Below, in pieces: positions 50,609 through 60,819 of a DNA stretch of 64,000 nt (position 1 is its first letter; each line of letters starts with the position of its first letter). The stretch spans positions 2,108,001 through 2,172,000 of the forward strand of contig NZ_CP037864.1 in the NCBI RefSeq assembly GCF_004353845.1, given 5' to 3'. Made by a program: the position numbers and the translations under genes. Under the pieces are notes generated by a model. It was given only the letters and a program-made list of their open reading frames with translations. It searched no databases and was not told the DNA's origin. This DNA comes from Citrobacter arsenatis. Lineage in GTDB: Bacteria > Pseudomonadota > Gammaproteobacteria > Enterobacterales > Enterobacteriaceae.

Positions 50609-53600
50609 ATGAACAAGATTTATCGTGTTATATGGAGTTCGGCTCAGAATTTATGGGTTGTGGTTTCGGAATTTGGTAAAGGTAAAACGAAAAGTAAAAA
50701 CACAACCCAGTTATCCCCGAAATCTACCAGGGTGTTGTTTAATCTTAAGGCTATTAGCGCGGTTGTTACATTAATATTATCCGGGAACGTTAATGCATTA
50801 GAAATCAATGGATATACTGAATTCAACTCATCAGATACCATAAGTGATGGTTTGCAATGGAACACAACTTCTACTGTGCAGATAAACAACGGTGCGGATG
50901 TTATTGTTACGGGTAGTAATCCTACAATAAATATGGCACCGCCTACCAATGAAAATACCTCTATGTGGATAAATGGCGGTAGTTTAACAGCGGGAAATAG
51001 CGGTTCACTATTAATGGGGAATAATAGTATGCTGCAAATTGGTGGTTCCAAATTAGGAGGGTTGACATCGGAGCAATCCGGGGGGACTGCCGGTGTTATC
51101 TCTGTCGGTGATATTAAAACAAATACTGGCGCGACAGATGCGACCATCTGGATGTTTGGTTCAGAGAATGCAATGGCTAAGTTAACTGCAGAAAGTATCA
51201 GTCTTACTGCAGATCATAATAGCATATGGTTGGCTAATCCCAGTTCTTCAGAGCAGGGTGCCGAAATTAATGTTACGGGTGACATGACCGTAAAAAACAC
51301 CAGTGGTGGCACGTTCATGATGGTGGGCAATTCCCAGCTTAACGTGGGCGGCGATCTGTATCTTGATACTACGAACGGTAGTTTTTTAGCGACAAACAAT
51401 TCCACTTCAAATGGCATCAATGTTGGTGGCGATCTTACTTTCAGCAATAACGTTGAAATCAATAACATTGATGCGGTTAGTACTGCTGCAGGCATTTATT
51501 CAACGGTGGTAAATGTTGATGGAGATATCAATGTTGTTGGTAAGAACGTGGGGGGTACGGGTCTTCAGATATTGAACGCAGCAGGAACGGGCATAACGAC
51601 TAATGGTGATTTCAATATATCATCAACAGTCGCTGACAACGTGACAAAAGTGATCTTGGGGCACGCTTCAAAAGTAACTGCTGAGAATGATATCACATTA
51701 AACAGTGTGTCCGGAGGCGCTACCCAGCTTTATATTGGCGATGCTAAGTATGGTGCCCCAGCCTCTATTGCTGCCAAGAGCATAGCAATGAGTGGTGATG
51801 GCGAGAATACGGTTATTTTCAATAACATCAGTCAGACTCAACCTGGCACTGAAGGCTATTTATTCAATATCGCGATTAATGGCGATGGCGTGGTAGAACA
51901 ACAATCAGGGCATACTACCCTTGCTGCGGTGTCAAATTATACTGGTGGGACGGTAATTAGCGGTGGTTTACTTTCCATTGCAGATAGTAAAGCACTGGGA
52001 AGTGGGGAGGTATCTGTTAATACGGCTCCAAACAATAATACTGGACTGGATATTGCTTATGCTGATGGTAGCGCATTCAATAACATTTTATCAGGTAGTG
52101 GTAATACAACCGTATCTGGTGATGCCCAGATAACCGGTACTAACCAAAACTATGCTGGTAACTGGAATGTAACGGGCACAGCTTCAACGGATACTGCTGT
52201 GTCTTCTACGCAAAATAATTTCGGTAGCGGTACTGTAAATATCAGCAGTGACGGGTACTTGCACGCGACAACAAACAATGGATTCAGCATTGATAACAAG
52301 TTGACCGGAACTGGATATCTTGTTGCTGATAATAATGGTAATGCGTTTAACTTTAGCAACACGACGGGTTCTGAGTTCGCGGGGAATGTGATTCTCAATA
52401 ATAATCTGTTCACATTAGAAGCAGACAATACGTCTGCGTTAACGAATGCCACGCTTACCGTGGGTACTGGCAACGCTACATCGGTTGGAAGCGGAACACA
52501 AAATATTGGCGGTCTGGCCTTTAATGGCGGGACATTAATTTTCGGTGCTGTTTCTCCTGGCGATACGCTTAGCGATCGATTTGTTGAGACGGAAAAAGAT
52601 CTGAACTTAACCGGTAGCGGGCAAATTCAAATTAGTACTGGTGGTGATTTTGAAAACACGCCGCAGCATCCTGACACGACTATACCCTTGCTCCAGCAGG
52701 ATGAAGGCGACGTTCTGGTTAAATTGGCTGATAGCCAGGGCACGGTTACCGGTAGTGCGGGGAACCTTAGCCTGATCGATCAAAATGGTAATGTGGTTTC
52801 TAATGCTCAGACATCTCACATTACTCAGAATGGTGAGACCGTGGCGAATGGTGTTTACGATTATCGTCTGACGAGTGGTGAAAATGGCGATGGACTTTAC
52901 ATCAATTATGGTCTGACCCAGGTCGAATTACTTGCGCAAGGGGATAATGCCCTAACCCTCAATGCGGAAGGGAATACCGGTAATGCCGCAGATCTCAGCG
53001 CCCGCGTGACCGGCAGTGGCGACCTGGCGTTTGACAGCGCCAGAGGCCAGACGGTATCGCTGTCGAATATGGATAACGATTACACCGGTATCACTGATGT
53101 ACGCAGCGGCAACCTGCTGATGAAAAACGATAATGTTCTTGGACAGACCAGTGAACTGCGTCTGGCCGCTGAGACCGGTTTTGACATGAACGGTTATAGC
53201 CAGACTGTCGGTAAGCTGACGGCGGCGGCTGACTCACTGCTGAACATCAATGGCGGTAGCCTGACCCTGGAGCAGGGCGGAACAGCCGATGGAATATTGA
53301 CCGGAAGCGGCGCGCTAAACATCAATGGCGATACGCTGACCATTACCGGTGAAAACAGCACGCTGACGGCAAAAACGACCATTGCAGAAGGTGCGCGCGT
53401 GCTGATGAACACCACGCTGGGTCTCGGCACGGGCGATATCGTGGCGGCGGGAACGCTGACGATGAGCAAGGCGGCAGGCGCGCTTTACAACAGCATCAGC
53501 GATGCCGGACGGGTTGAACTCAGCGAAAGCGACGTCGCGCTGGTGGGTAACAACAGCGCCTTTACGGGGCAATTTGCTGTGGATGCGGATTCCCGGCTTA

Positions 53601-55357
53601 CCGCGTTCAGCGCAGAAAATCTGGGCAGCGCAGAGGTGAGCAACAGTGGTTCACTGGTGCTGAACAGTAATACCGACTGGCAGCTTGATAACGACGTTTA
53701 TGGTAGCGGCGACGTGACCAAGCTGGGAGCCGGCTCCATTACCGTCGGTGACAACGCCGCCTGGACGGGGAAAACGGAGATTGAGCAGGGTGGCCTGGTA
53801 CTGGGAGACGGCACATCTCCGGTCACGCTGGCCAGTACCGAAGTCAACATTGCGGCTGCGGGGATGCTCTCGGGCACGGGGGGCGTTGCAGGTCATGTGA
53901 ATAACGCCGGTGTGCTGCAGGTGGGGACCGGGACCGGTGACAATCTCCTGTTCACGGTGGGGGGCGACCTGGTTAACAGCGGTACCCTCGCAACCGGTGT
54001 GAAGGGTCAGCAGGCCGGTAATCAACTGGTGGTCAATGGTAATTACACGGGTAATGGTGGTCATCTTTCCTTGAACACCGCGCTGGGGGATGACAATTCC
54101 GTTACGGATAAGCTGGTGGTGAAAGGCGATACCAGTGGCACAACCTCCGTCAGTGTCACTAACGCCGGTGGGAAAGGGGCCGCCACGATTGATGGGATCG
54201 AAGTTATCCATGTTGATGGCGCATCGGACGGTGAGTTTACCCAGGCCGGCCGTATTGTGGCGGGGGCATATGACTACAGCCTTGGGCGCGGTCAGGATGA
54301 AAACAGCGGCAACTGGTATCTGACCAGCGGCAAAACCAATCCGGATCCCGAACCAAAACCGGATCCGGATAAAGATCTGCGTCCGGAAGGCGGCAGCTAC
54401 ACGGCTAACCTGGCGGCGGCCAACAACATGTTCGTCACCCGTTTGTACGATCGCCTGGGCGAAACGCAGTATATCGATGCCCTGACCGGCGAGCAGAAAG
54501 TCACCAGTATGTGGATGCGCCACGTTGGCGGGCATAACAACTGGCGTGACGGCAGCGGCCAGCTGAAAACCCAGAGCAACCGTTATGTATTGCAGCTGGG
54601 GGGCGACATTGCGCAATGGAGCCAGAACGGACTTGATCGCTGGCACCTTGGCGTGATGGCGGGCTACGGGAACGATCACAGCAACACCCGATCGTCACGC
54701 ACGGGTTACCGTTCCAGAGGTTCAGTCAATGGCTACAGCACCGGCGTTTATGCCACATGGTATGCCAATGATGCGTCGCATAACGGCGCCTGGCTGGACA
54801 GCTGGGCTCAGTACAGCTGGTTTGATAACAATGTCAAAGGCGATGATTTGCAGGGCGAATCGTATAAATCGAAAGGGGTGACCGCCTCGCTGGAAATGGG
54901 ATATGCCCAGAAAATGGGTGAATTTAGCGGCAGTCAGGGAACGCTGAACGAATGGTACATACAACCTCAGGCGCAGGCGGTCTGGATGGGCGTGAAGGCG
55001 GACGACCATCGGGAAAGCAACGGCACCCGTATCACCAGCCATGGTAACGGCAATGTGCAGACCCGGCTGGGCCTGAAAACCTGGATTAAGAGCCATCATC
55101 AGATGGATAACGGTAAAGAACGTGAATTCCAGCCGTTTGCCGAGCTGAACTGGCTGCACAATTCACGAGATTTCAGTACGACCATGGACGGCGTGAATGT
55201 TCGTCAGGACGGGGCGAAAAATATCGCCGAGGTAAAAGTGGGTGTGGAAGGACAGGTAAGTCCGCGTCTTAATCTGTGGGGCAACATCGGAGTGCAGGCT
55301 GGCGACAAAGGCTATAACGACAGCGCTGCGATGATAGGCGTGAAATGGAACTTCTAA
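50609..55357 (+). CDS. large AIDA-type autotransporter adhesin (type Va secretion)
   Basis: A 1582-aa protein. It has an extended signal peptide (ESPR: MNKIYRVIWSSAQNLWVVVSEFGKG, cleaved after about residue 62 at NVNA). The long passenger, residues about 63-1240, is a beta-helix of Gly/Asn/Thr-rich repeats with passenger-associated repeat motifs (NYTGGTVISGGLLSIADSKALGSG). A proline linker (NPDPEPKPDPDKD) at about 1244 precedes the C-terminal 12-strand autotransporter barrel, ending GVKWNF. The 5' half is AT-rich and the 3' half GC-rich (change near 52.95 kb), suggesting a mosaic passenger. It probably mediates adhesion or biofilm growth. E. coli has a related, often broken, autotransporter (YcgH) near pdeG. 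Confidence 0.88.
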   Translation: MNKIYRVIWSSAQNLWVVVSEFGKGKTKSKNTTQLSPKSTRVLFNLKAISAVVTLILSGNVNALEINGYTEFNSSDTISDGLQWNTTSTVQINNGADVIVTGSNPTINMAPPTNENTSMWINGGSLTAGNSGSLLMGNNSMLQIGGSKLGGLTSEQSGGTAGVISVGDIKTNTGATDATIWMFGSENAMAKLTAESISLTADHNSIWLANPSSSEQGAEINVTGDMTVKNTSGGTFMMVGNSQLNVGGDLYLDTTNGSFLATNNSTSNGINVGGDLTFSNNVEINNIDAVSTAAGIYSTVVNVDGDINVVGKNVGGTGLQILNAAGTGITTNGDFNISSTVADNVTKVILGHASKVTAENDITLNSVSGGATQLYIGDAKYGAPASIAAKSIAMSGDGENTVIFNNISQTQPGTEGYLFNIAINGDGVVEQQSGHTTLAAVSNYTGGTVISGGLLSIADSKALGSGEVSVNTAPNNNTGLDIAYADGSAFNNILSGSGNTTVSGDAQITGTNQNYAGNWNVTGTASTDTAVSSTQNNFGSGTVNISSDGYLHATTNNGFSIDNKLTGTGYLVADNNGNAFNFSNTTGSEFAGNVILNNNLFTLEADNTSALTNATLTVGTGNATSVGSGTQNIGGLAFNGGTLIFGAVSPGDTLSDRFVETEKDLNLTGSGQIQISTGGDFENTPQHPDTTIPLLQQDEGDVLVKLADSQGTVTGSAGNLSLIDQNGNVVSNAQTSHITQNGETVANGVYDYRLTSGENGDGLYINYGLTQVELLAQGDNALTLNAEGNTGNAADLSARVTGSGDLAFDSARGQTVSLSNMDNDYTGITDVRSGNLLMKNDNVLGQTSELRLAAETGFDMNGYSQTVGKLTAAADSLLNINGGSLTLEQGGTADGILTGSGALNINGDTLTITGENSTLTAKTTIAEGARVLMNTTLGLGTGDIVAAGTLTMSKAAGALYNSISDAGRVELSESDVALVGNNSAFTGQFAVDADSRLTAFSAENLGSAEVSNSGSLVLNSNTDWQLDNDVYGSGDVTKLGAGSITVGDNAAWTGKTEIEQGGLVLGDGTSPVTLASTEVNIAAAGMLSGTGGVAGHVNNAGVLQVGTGTGDNLLFTVGGDLVNSGTLATGVKGQQAGNQLVVNGNYTGNGGHLSLNTALGDDNSVTDKLVVKGDTSGTTSVSVTNAGGKGAATIDGIEVIHVDGASDGEFTQAGRIVAGAYDYSLGRGQDENSGNWYLTSGKTNPDPEPKPDPDKDLRPEGGSYTANLAAANNMFVTRLYDRLGETQYIDALTGEQKVTSMWMRHVGGHNNWRDGSGQLKTQSNRYVLQLGGDIAQWSQNGLDRWHLGVMAGYGNDHSNTRSSRTGYRSRGSVNGYSTGVYATWYANDASHNGAWLDSWAQYSWFDNNVKGDDLQGESYKSKGVTASLEMGYAQKMGEFSGSQGTLNEWYIQPQAQAVWMGVKADDHRESNGTRITSHGNGNVQTRLGLKTWIKSHHQMDNGKEREFQPFAELNWLHNSRDFSTTMDGVNVRQDGAKNIAEVKVGVEGQVSPRLNLWGNIGVQAGDKGYNDSAAMIGVKWNF

Positions 55358-55381
55358 GCTGATTCTGCCGGGTAAGTTCAG

Positions 55382-55412
55382 CCAGACTGGCGTATGTCAG
55401 TCTGGTTATTTT
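55382..55412 (+). terminator. autotransporter terminator
   Basis: CCAGACTG (55382-55389), 8-nt loop, CAGTCTGG (55398-55405), then TTATTTT. It lies 25 bases after the stop codon. Confidence 0.75.
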
Positions 55413-55432
55413 AAATCCAATAATGAGTGCAA

Positions 55433-55705
55433 TTATTCTTTTGGTGAAAGTTTGTACGGGAAGACATGTAGAGCGTTGGCTGCAATGGGATAAACGCCAA
55501 GACCTTCGGTTCTGGCTTTGATTTCTTCAAATGAGAGTGAAGGGGAAGGTTCGCGTCCGCCCCACAGATTGATGCCTTCTGGGACGTCGTCCCGGCTATA
55601 CTCCTCGGCGATCTCGATAGTTCCACCGCTATTCAATTCGATGACAACGCTTTTTCCATCAACAGGAATCAGGTTCCCGTCATTGTCAGTGATAAAGATT
55701 TTCAT
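55433..55705 (-). CDS. small acidic protein of unknown function
   Basis: A 90-aa cytoplasmic protein (MKIFITDNDGNLIPVDGKSVVIELNSG, then a helical acidic part, ending HVFPYKLSPKE), preceded by GAGGTGAGCAAA. It has no known motif. It is convergent with the autotransporter and divergent from pdeG. It could be an immunity-like or chaperone-like partner, but nothing shows this. Confidence 0.6.
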   Translation of the reverse strand: MKIFITDNDGNLIPVDGKSVVIELNSGGTIEIAEEYSRDDVPEGINLWGGREPSPSLSFEEIKARTEGLGVYPIAANALHVFPYKLSPKE

Positions 55706-55941
55706 TTGCTCACCTCTGTATTAGTGCATTCCTATGATAGCAAAATTAGATAAGGCACTACGTCGGTTTAGTACTGCAATTTTTTGTAATAACTTTATCG
55801 ATAAATTAGTAAGTTACGTTGTTATTAGGGAAATGTGACTGGGCTCATGGCGATTTCCATTTCTGTCTACCATGCTCAGTAGAGACAATTTGAACACGTA
55901 AAATGTTCATCACAACGTGTTATCAATTTTCGCCACAGGAC

Positions 55942-57471
55942 ATGAGAATGCGCAAAGCACTGTTACCGGTAATTGCTGCGGTGTGCCTTTTATTCATTGG
56001 CGTTTTTATTCTTAATATGCAGCTTTGGTATTCCTCTTCGACAGAAACTCTTGGAGGCGCCAGATATGCTGCGAAAAATATGGATAACATCCTTGATGAG
56101 GCTTTCCAGGCAACCGTCACTGCCATAGGTATCGCTGAAAAGAAATGCGATCTGGAGGGGCAATACCAACTCGGAACAGAAGCCGCGCTACGACCTCATT
56201 TGCGAACGCTGATCATTATCCGGCAGGGAAAGGTTTGGTGTACGTCTTTGCCGGGTAATAGGATCTTACTTAAGCAAATTCCTGTAATTACTGATACGAA
56301 TTTGCTATTAACTTCCGCAAGAAATACGGAAAATGAGATACCCGTTCTGCTGTATCAAACTCGTTTTCAAACCAGTCGTATTATTGTCACCATCAGCGGG
56401 GTGCATGTCCGTGGGGCACTGAAGGTTCCATTAAAGGGAGTGGCATACGCATTGCTCGTGGGTGATAAAGTACTCGGTTCATTGGGCGATGTGAAAACCG
56501 TAACACCAAGTGCAAATGCGTCTGGACGAGTGAATTCCGCAAAGTATCCCTTCAGTATTATCTATAATGAACCGCCATTGTTTAGTGCAAAAAGGTTGGT
56601 TACGCAGGGGTCAGGGATCCTGATTTTCATCCTGTTGATATCTGCTGCAGCCGCTTATGCTATTGATAAGTATCTGAACAAGAACGATACCCCCGAAGAA
56701 ACGCTGCGCAGGGCGATAGCAAAAGGAGAGATCGTGCCTTTTTATCAACCCATCGTAAATGGCCGAGAGGGGACGTTACGTGGCGTTGAAGTGTTGGCCC
56801 GATGGAAACATCCAAAGGCCGGGTATATCTCTCCCGCTTCCTTTATTCCCGTCGCCGAAAAGTCAGGTCTGATCGTGCCGCTAACTCAAAGCCTGATGAT
56901 GCAGGTCGCGGCGAATATGAACGCCATTGCCAGCAAATTGCCATCCGGCTTCCATGTCGGTATTAACTTCAGTGCTTCTCATATTACATCCCTTACATTT
57001 GTAGAGGAGTGCCTAAGATACAGAGACAGTTTTAATCGCGATGATCTCAATCTGGTCATCGAAGTCACTGAGCGCGAACCGCTAGATGTGGATGAAGATC
57101 TTGTGCAGAGGCTCAATACGTTACACGAAAATGGCTTTGTTATTGCGTTAGATGACTTCGGGACGGGCTATTCTGGACTTTCTTATTTGCATGACCTGCA
57201 TATTGATTACATCAAGATCGATCAAAGTTTTGTGGGACGAGTAAATGACTTTCCCGATTCAACCCGGATTTTAGATTGCGTACTCGATCTGGCACGTAAA
57301 TTGTCTTTAAGCATCGTTGCTGAAGGGGTTGAAACGAAAGCACAGCTTGATTACCTCAACAAAAACAACATCGTTTTCCTGCAAGGATACTATTTTTATA
57401 AGCCTGTAACCTTCACTGAGTTTGTCATGATTTTGCTTTCAAAGCCTAAAGTGAAGGTTTTCGTCGAGTAA
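55942..57471 (+). CDS. pdeG: c-di-GMP phosphodiesterase PdeG (CSS-EAL)
   Basis: A 509-aa membrane phosphodiesterase, closely similar to E. coli PdeG/YcgG (507 aa). A first membrane helix (ALLPVIAAVCLLFIGVFIL) is followed by a periplasmic CSS domain with the redox cysteine in VWCTSLPG and a partner in EKKCDLEG, then a second helix at about 223-245. The EAL domain follows: GVEVLARW (E-V-L in place of E-A-L, as in E. coli), GINFSASH, ALDDFGTGYSGLSYL and IKIDQSF. It hydrolyses c-di-GMP under control of periplasmic thiol state. The start ATG at 55942 begins the conserved part. It belongs to the icd-distal region in E. coli as well. Confidence 0.93.
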   Translation: MRMRKALLPVIAAVCLLFIGVFILNMQLWYSSSTETLGGARYAAKNMDNILDEAFQATVTAIGIAEKKCDLEGQYQLGTEAALRPHLRTLIIIRQGKVWCTSLPGNRILLKQIPVITDTNLLLTSARNTENEIPVLLYQTRFQTSRIIVTISGVHVRGALKVPLKGVAYALLVGDKVLGSLGDVKTVTPSANASGRVNSAKYPFSIIYNEPPLFSAKRLVTQGSGILIFILLISAAAAYAIDKYLNKNDTPEETLRRAIAKGEIVPFYQPIVNGREGTLRGVEVLARWKHPKAGYISPASFIPVAEKSGLIVPLTQSLMMQVAANMNAIASKLPSGFHVGINFSASHITSLTFVEECLRYRDSFNRDDLNLVIEVTEREPLDVDEDLVQRLNTLHENGFVIALDDFGTGYSGLSYLHDLHIDYIKIDQSFVGRVNDFPDSTRILDCVLDLARKLSLSIVAEGVETKAQLDYLNKNNIVFLQGYYFYKPVTFTEFVMILLSKPKVKVFVE

Positions 57472-57642
57472 ACGCTGGACGACCGCTTGTTAGTGGAAAT
57501 GGAATCTGAGGCCCGGCTCGCTACTAAAATTCCGATAATTGTCTTTATCGTGAGATAAATCTCGGATCCTGTTCTTTAGAAATTATATCCTTACTAACTA
57601 AATGGTCATTTGTATTTTCACATACAGTAACTGGATAACGGT

Positions 57643-57840
57643 ATGGCAGAGATAACATTCGCTATGGAGCATGATTCAAGGCACGGAGCGGCGAAAAAAA
57701 GGTTGGATGTGCGAAGCAAAGCGAAGTACACAAACCGCAACCAGCTTGCGATTGCCGCAGTTCTCTTTTTAGGCGGTATCGTCGGGGGGATTGTTTTGGC
57801 ATTGTATCTAATGATGCAGGAAGGGGTGTTTCTATATTGA
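57643..57840 (+). CDS. small single-pass membrane protein
   Basis: A 65-aa protein with a basic N-terminal half (KKRLDVRSKAKYTNRNQ) and one membrane helix at about 36-58 (LAIAAVLFLGGIVGGIVLALYL). The orientation should be N-in by the positive-inside rule. It lies 171 bases after pdeG. No family recognised; small membrane proteins of this type often regulate larger partners. Confidence 0.6.
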   Translation: MAEITFAMEHDSRHGAAKKRLDVRSKAKYTNRNQLAIAAVLFLGGIVGGIVLALYLMMQEGVFLY

Positions 57841-58026
57841 TTGTTTAAATATTCTTATGTTTAACACAATGCTTGTTGTATCACCAATAAGTTTTCTTAT
57901 CTATTATTAAAACACAGCGCTGTCGATGATGTTTTTTGATTTTATGAATTATGAATACTTAATTAGCAGGGAATTACAAACTATCATAAATTTAAGCAGG
58001 TATTCCTGAAATACCTGCTTAAAATA

Positions 58027-58317
58027 TCATTTCGAACAATATACTCTGGCTTCTCGAGGAGTATAGATGCCTATTGTGATGACGCGTAAGAAAACATCCA
58101 TACCAGATTCCTGAACTTCGGTTCGTACTACCTTGTCTGCGCCACCGCAAACAGATGCTGCATCGATAGTTTGCGACTGACCAATGCCATTCAGGAAAAA
58201 GCTCTGTCTGGTTTCCTGGGTTGGTTTTTCTGCAATGCTGTTGTTTATTTTAAAGGTTTGTTGAGCACAACCGGATAAAACAGTTGCAGTAATAATTGCA
58301 ATCATTAACTTTTTCAT
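58027..58317 (-). CDS. Bor-family outer membrane lipoprotein
   Basis: A 96-aa lipoprotein of the lambda Bor/Iss family. The lipobox is VLSGC at residues 13-17, then AQQTFKINN; conserved segments follow (QSFFLNGIGQSQTIDAASVCGGAD, IGIYTPREARVYCS). Bor and Iss are linked to serum survival. Start ATG at 58317 (MKKLMIA). It is a phage-derived morphon gene standing alone in the chromosome, with no other phage genes around it. Confidence 0.88.
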   Translation of the reverse strand: MKKLMIAIITATVLSGCAQQTFKINNSIAEKPTQETRQSFFLNGIGQSQTIDAASVCGGADKVVRTEVQESGMDVFLRVITIGIYTPREARVYCSK

Positions 58318-58326
58318 TTTTACCAT

Positions 58327-58656
58327 TTTATAGTGTTGAATAGGGAGTCAATGATCTTCTCTAATGCCGCTGATACATATCTGACCAGTGGCTATGGCTA
58401 AGAGTATTATGTAGGCTATTTATCTATTGTTTAGTTTGATAAATATTTAATTAAATTTATGTTGATGCAGTGTAGAACTTTGTTGAGGGCTGCAATATTA
58501 ATTCACATTTAATTTATGTCAACATTAAGCACTGGTAAATAAATGCGGGTATTAATGTAGCGTTGAAGGGGATGTCAAAATATGCGTTAGGTTAAAAATA
58601 TGTTCCATCTTAACAGGGCTATCAGCGATAGCCCTGAGAGAAGGATGTTGGAAAAA
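58327..58656. other. intergenic region with hairpin at the receptor gene end
   Basis: 330 AT-rich bases with no gene seen. The perfect stem AGGGCTAT (58615-58622) / ATAGCCCT (58628-58635) with a 5-nt loop lies 22 bases past the receptor stop on the minus strand and is the likely transcription end, though its T-run is weak. Confidence 0.55.
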
Positions 58657-60744
58657 TTAGAACTGATAGTTTAAAGATACCCAGTAGTTACGACCCGGGT
58701 TTACGTATCCGGTGGTGGATTGTGCAGTCTGATAATAATCACCCGCGTAGGTGCTATTGCGGCCCACCTGGTACAGTTTTACTTCGCTAAAATCTTTATC
58801 CAGCACGTTATTAACCGCCGTATTCAGCGTCAGCTCTTTGGTCAGTTTGTAAGACATCCCCATGTCGAGAACGGTCCAGGCTTTTAAATTAGCGCCTTTA
58901 TCGTCATAGACGGCCTTTTGTACTGCGCTGAGGTTGTCGTAATTTTCGGTAAAGCGAGGGGCTTTGCCGCGATAACGTGCACTCAGCCAGGCGTTCATAT
59001 CTTCCGTTGCCTGCCAGTTCAGGCGAGCATTAGCCATATGTTTTGGCGTGTAGCTTAGTGGTGCACCTTTATTGTCACCATCTTTTTGCTTGCTCTGTGT
59101 GTAGGTGTAGTTAAGGGATAAACTCAGCACGTCCGACCAGAGAGGGAAGGTACTGGCGAATTCAATACCATCTGTCCTGGCCTTGCCGCTGTTGGTATAG
59201 CTGTTGGTATTATCATCGATAGAATACGAGACAATTTTATTCTTATATTCGGTATAGAAGCCGGTAACGTTGGCGTTAAGTCCGGCCTCGTTCTCGTAAT
59301 ATAGTCCGGTTTCGTAGCTGATACTTTCTTCCGGCTTGAGGTCAGGGTTACCGACCGTATTAACGGTTCCTTGCGCGGTTACGCCGCTGATCCCGTTATG
59401 CAACTGGCTGAGTGATGGCGCTTTATAACCGGTCGTTACGCCGCCTTTGAGAGTCCACTCATCAGATACGTCCCAGACCATATACGCACGTGGGCTAAGA
59501 TGACCGCCAAAGACATCGTTATGTTCATAACGTGTACCAGCGGTTAACGCCAGTGAGTCGAGAATATGCCATTCATCTTCCGCATAGGCTGCCCATGTTT
59601 TTTGGTGGAATGTCTCGCCGGTATTGGCCAGCACGACACCGTCTTTCATTCGCGCATCCCAGTATTCCCCACCAAGGGTTAACAGGTGTGAGTCACCTAA
59701 TGGCGTCAGTAGCACCGAGTCCAGAATGACGTTAGTGTTCTTGAGTTCTCGCGCATCACCGGCACGGCCAGCGTTCTCTGGCGTGAGTGCGGAGGAGACC
59801 AGTTGTCGGCCTTTGTTCTCGGTTTCATTCCAGCCGAGGGAGGATTTCCAGGTGCCGAACGTTAAGGCAGTATCGTGGCCGAGGGTCACTTTGTTGCGTT
59901 CATAGCGCAGCGTTTTATCATACCCCCCCGTCAGGTTACCCAACTGACCATCATCGTTGTCATAGCGCTGTCTGGCAGAGTCGAGATCTAACCACAGCGT
60001 ATTGTTCTCATTGGTTTTCCAGTCGAGACGCGTGCCAATATTATAGTTTTCCGACTCGGTCGGATAAGGTACGCGGGTGGAGGCGGTATCGCTCAGAGAG
60101 GTGACGCTTGAACCCTGGCGTTGGGTGGTGCTCCCCCGAACCTGCATATCCAGTACGCCTGCGATCAACGGACCGCTTGACCAGAAGTTGGCGACCGTGC
60201 TGTTACCCCATTTATTACTCTCTTGCAGGTTAACGCCGGTATTAATGGAAGTGCTCCACTTATCGGTGCTTTTTTTGGTGATGATATTCACCACGCCACC
60301 GATTGCGTCGGAGCCGTATAGCGTCGACATTGGGCCGCGGATCACTTCAATGTGATCGATCGCCGCCAGCGGAGGCATAAAGCTGGTATTCATGGCAGAG
60401 AAGCCGTTTGGCGTCACGTCGCTACTGCCGTTTTGACGAATACCGTCAATCAGGATCAGGGTATAGCTGGCGGGCATACCGCGAATACTGATTTCCAGGC
60501 CACCGGTTTTACCGGTACTGCTTTCAACATCGACCCCTTCAACAGAACGCAGGGCTTCGCCTAAATCATTATATTTATTGGTTTGTAACTCTTGCTGTGA
60601 AATAACGGAGACGCTGGCGGCGGCATTGGTGATTTTCTTTTCGTAACCGGAAGCGGTTACCACCATGACATCTTCAGCGAAAGCCAGGGGGCTGGAAAAA
60701 CCTAAACAGGACAGAACGACAGAGGCAACAGGTTTTAAACGCAT
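58657..60744 (-). CDS. iha: Iha-type TonB-dependent siderophore receptor/adhesin
   Basis: A 695-aa outer membrane receptor close to Iha (IrgA homologue adhesin, 696 aa) of pathogenic E. coli over its whole length. A signal peptide (ending PLAFA) is followed by the TonB box EDVMVVTAS and a plug domain (ITNAAASVSVISQQELQ, GLEISIRGMPASYTLILIDGIRQ, IEVIRGPMSTLYGSDAIGGVVNIITKK). The 22-strand barrel ends YWVSLNYQF. Iha imports catecholate siderophores and promotes adherence. The ATG at 60744 follows AAGGAAG. A Fur-type palindrome lies 51 bases upstream. This is a chromosomal copy outside the usual pathogenicity islands. Confidence 0.9.
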   Translation of the reverse strand: MRLKPVASVVLSCLGFSSPLAFAEDVMVVTASGYEKKITNAAASVSVISQQELQTNKYNDLGEALRSVEGVDVESSTGKTGGLEISIRGMPASYTLILIDGIRQNGSSDVTPNGFSAMNTSFMPPLAAIDHIEVIRGPMSTLYGSDAIGGVVNIITKKSTDKWSTSINTGVNLQESNKWGNSTVANFWSSGPLIAGVLDMQVRGSTTQRQGSSVTSLSDTASTRVPYPTESENYNIGTRLDWKTNENNTLWLDLDSARQRYDNDDGQLGNLTGGYDKTLRYERNKVTLGHDTALTFGTWKSSLGWNETENKGRQLVSSALTPENAGRAGDARELKNTNVILDSVLLTPLGDSHLLTLGGEYWDARMKDGVVLANTGETFHQKTWAAYAEDEWHILDSLALTAGTRYEHNDVFGGHLSPRAYMVWDVSDEWTLKGGVTTGYKAPSLSQLHNGISGVTAQGTVNTVGNPDLKPEESISYETGLYYENEAGLNANVTGFYTEYKNKIVSYSIDDNTNSYTNSGKARTDGIEFASTFPLWSDVLSLSLNYTYTQSKQKDGDNKGAPLSYTPKHMANARLNWQATEDMNAWLSARYRGKAPRFTENYDNLSAVQKAVYDDKGANLKAWTVLDMGMSYKLTKELTLNTAVNNVLDKDFSEVKLYQVGRNSTYAGDYYQTAQSTTGYVNPGRNYWVSLNYQF

Positions 60745-60794
60745 AGTCAAACTTCCTTTGTTAAAAATTCAAAGGCAGTAAGATAATTGATGAA

Positions 60795-60819
60795 AATGAT
60801 AATACAAATAATTATCATT
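60795..60819 (-). promoter_or_regulatory. Fur operator upstream of iha
   Basis: AATGATAAT (60795-60803), 7-nt spacer, ATTATCATT (60811-60819): a perfect 9-bp inverted repeat made of Fur hexamers (GATAAT, AATTAT). It lies 51-75 bases before the iha start codon, so it should repress the receptor when iron is plentiful. Confidence 0.75.

Noticed and set aside
50479..50679. 66-codon plus-strand frame before the autotransporter
   Set aside because: It overlaps the autotransporter signal sequence in another frame and has no conserved features.
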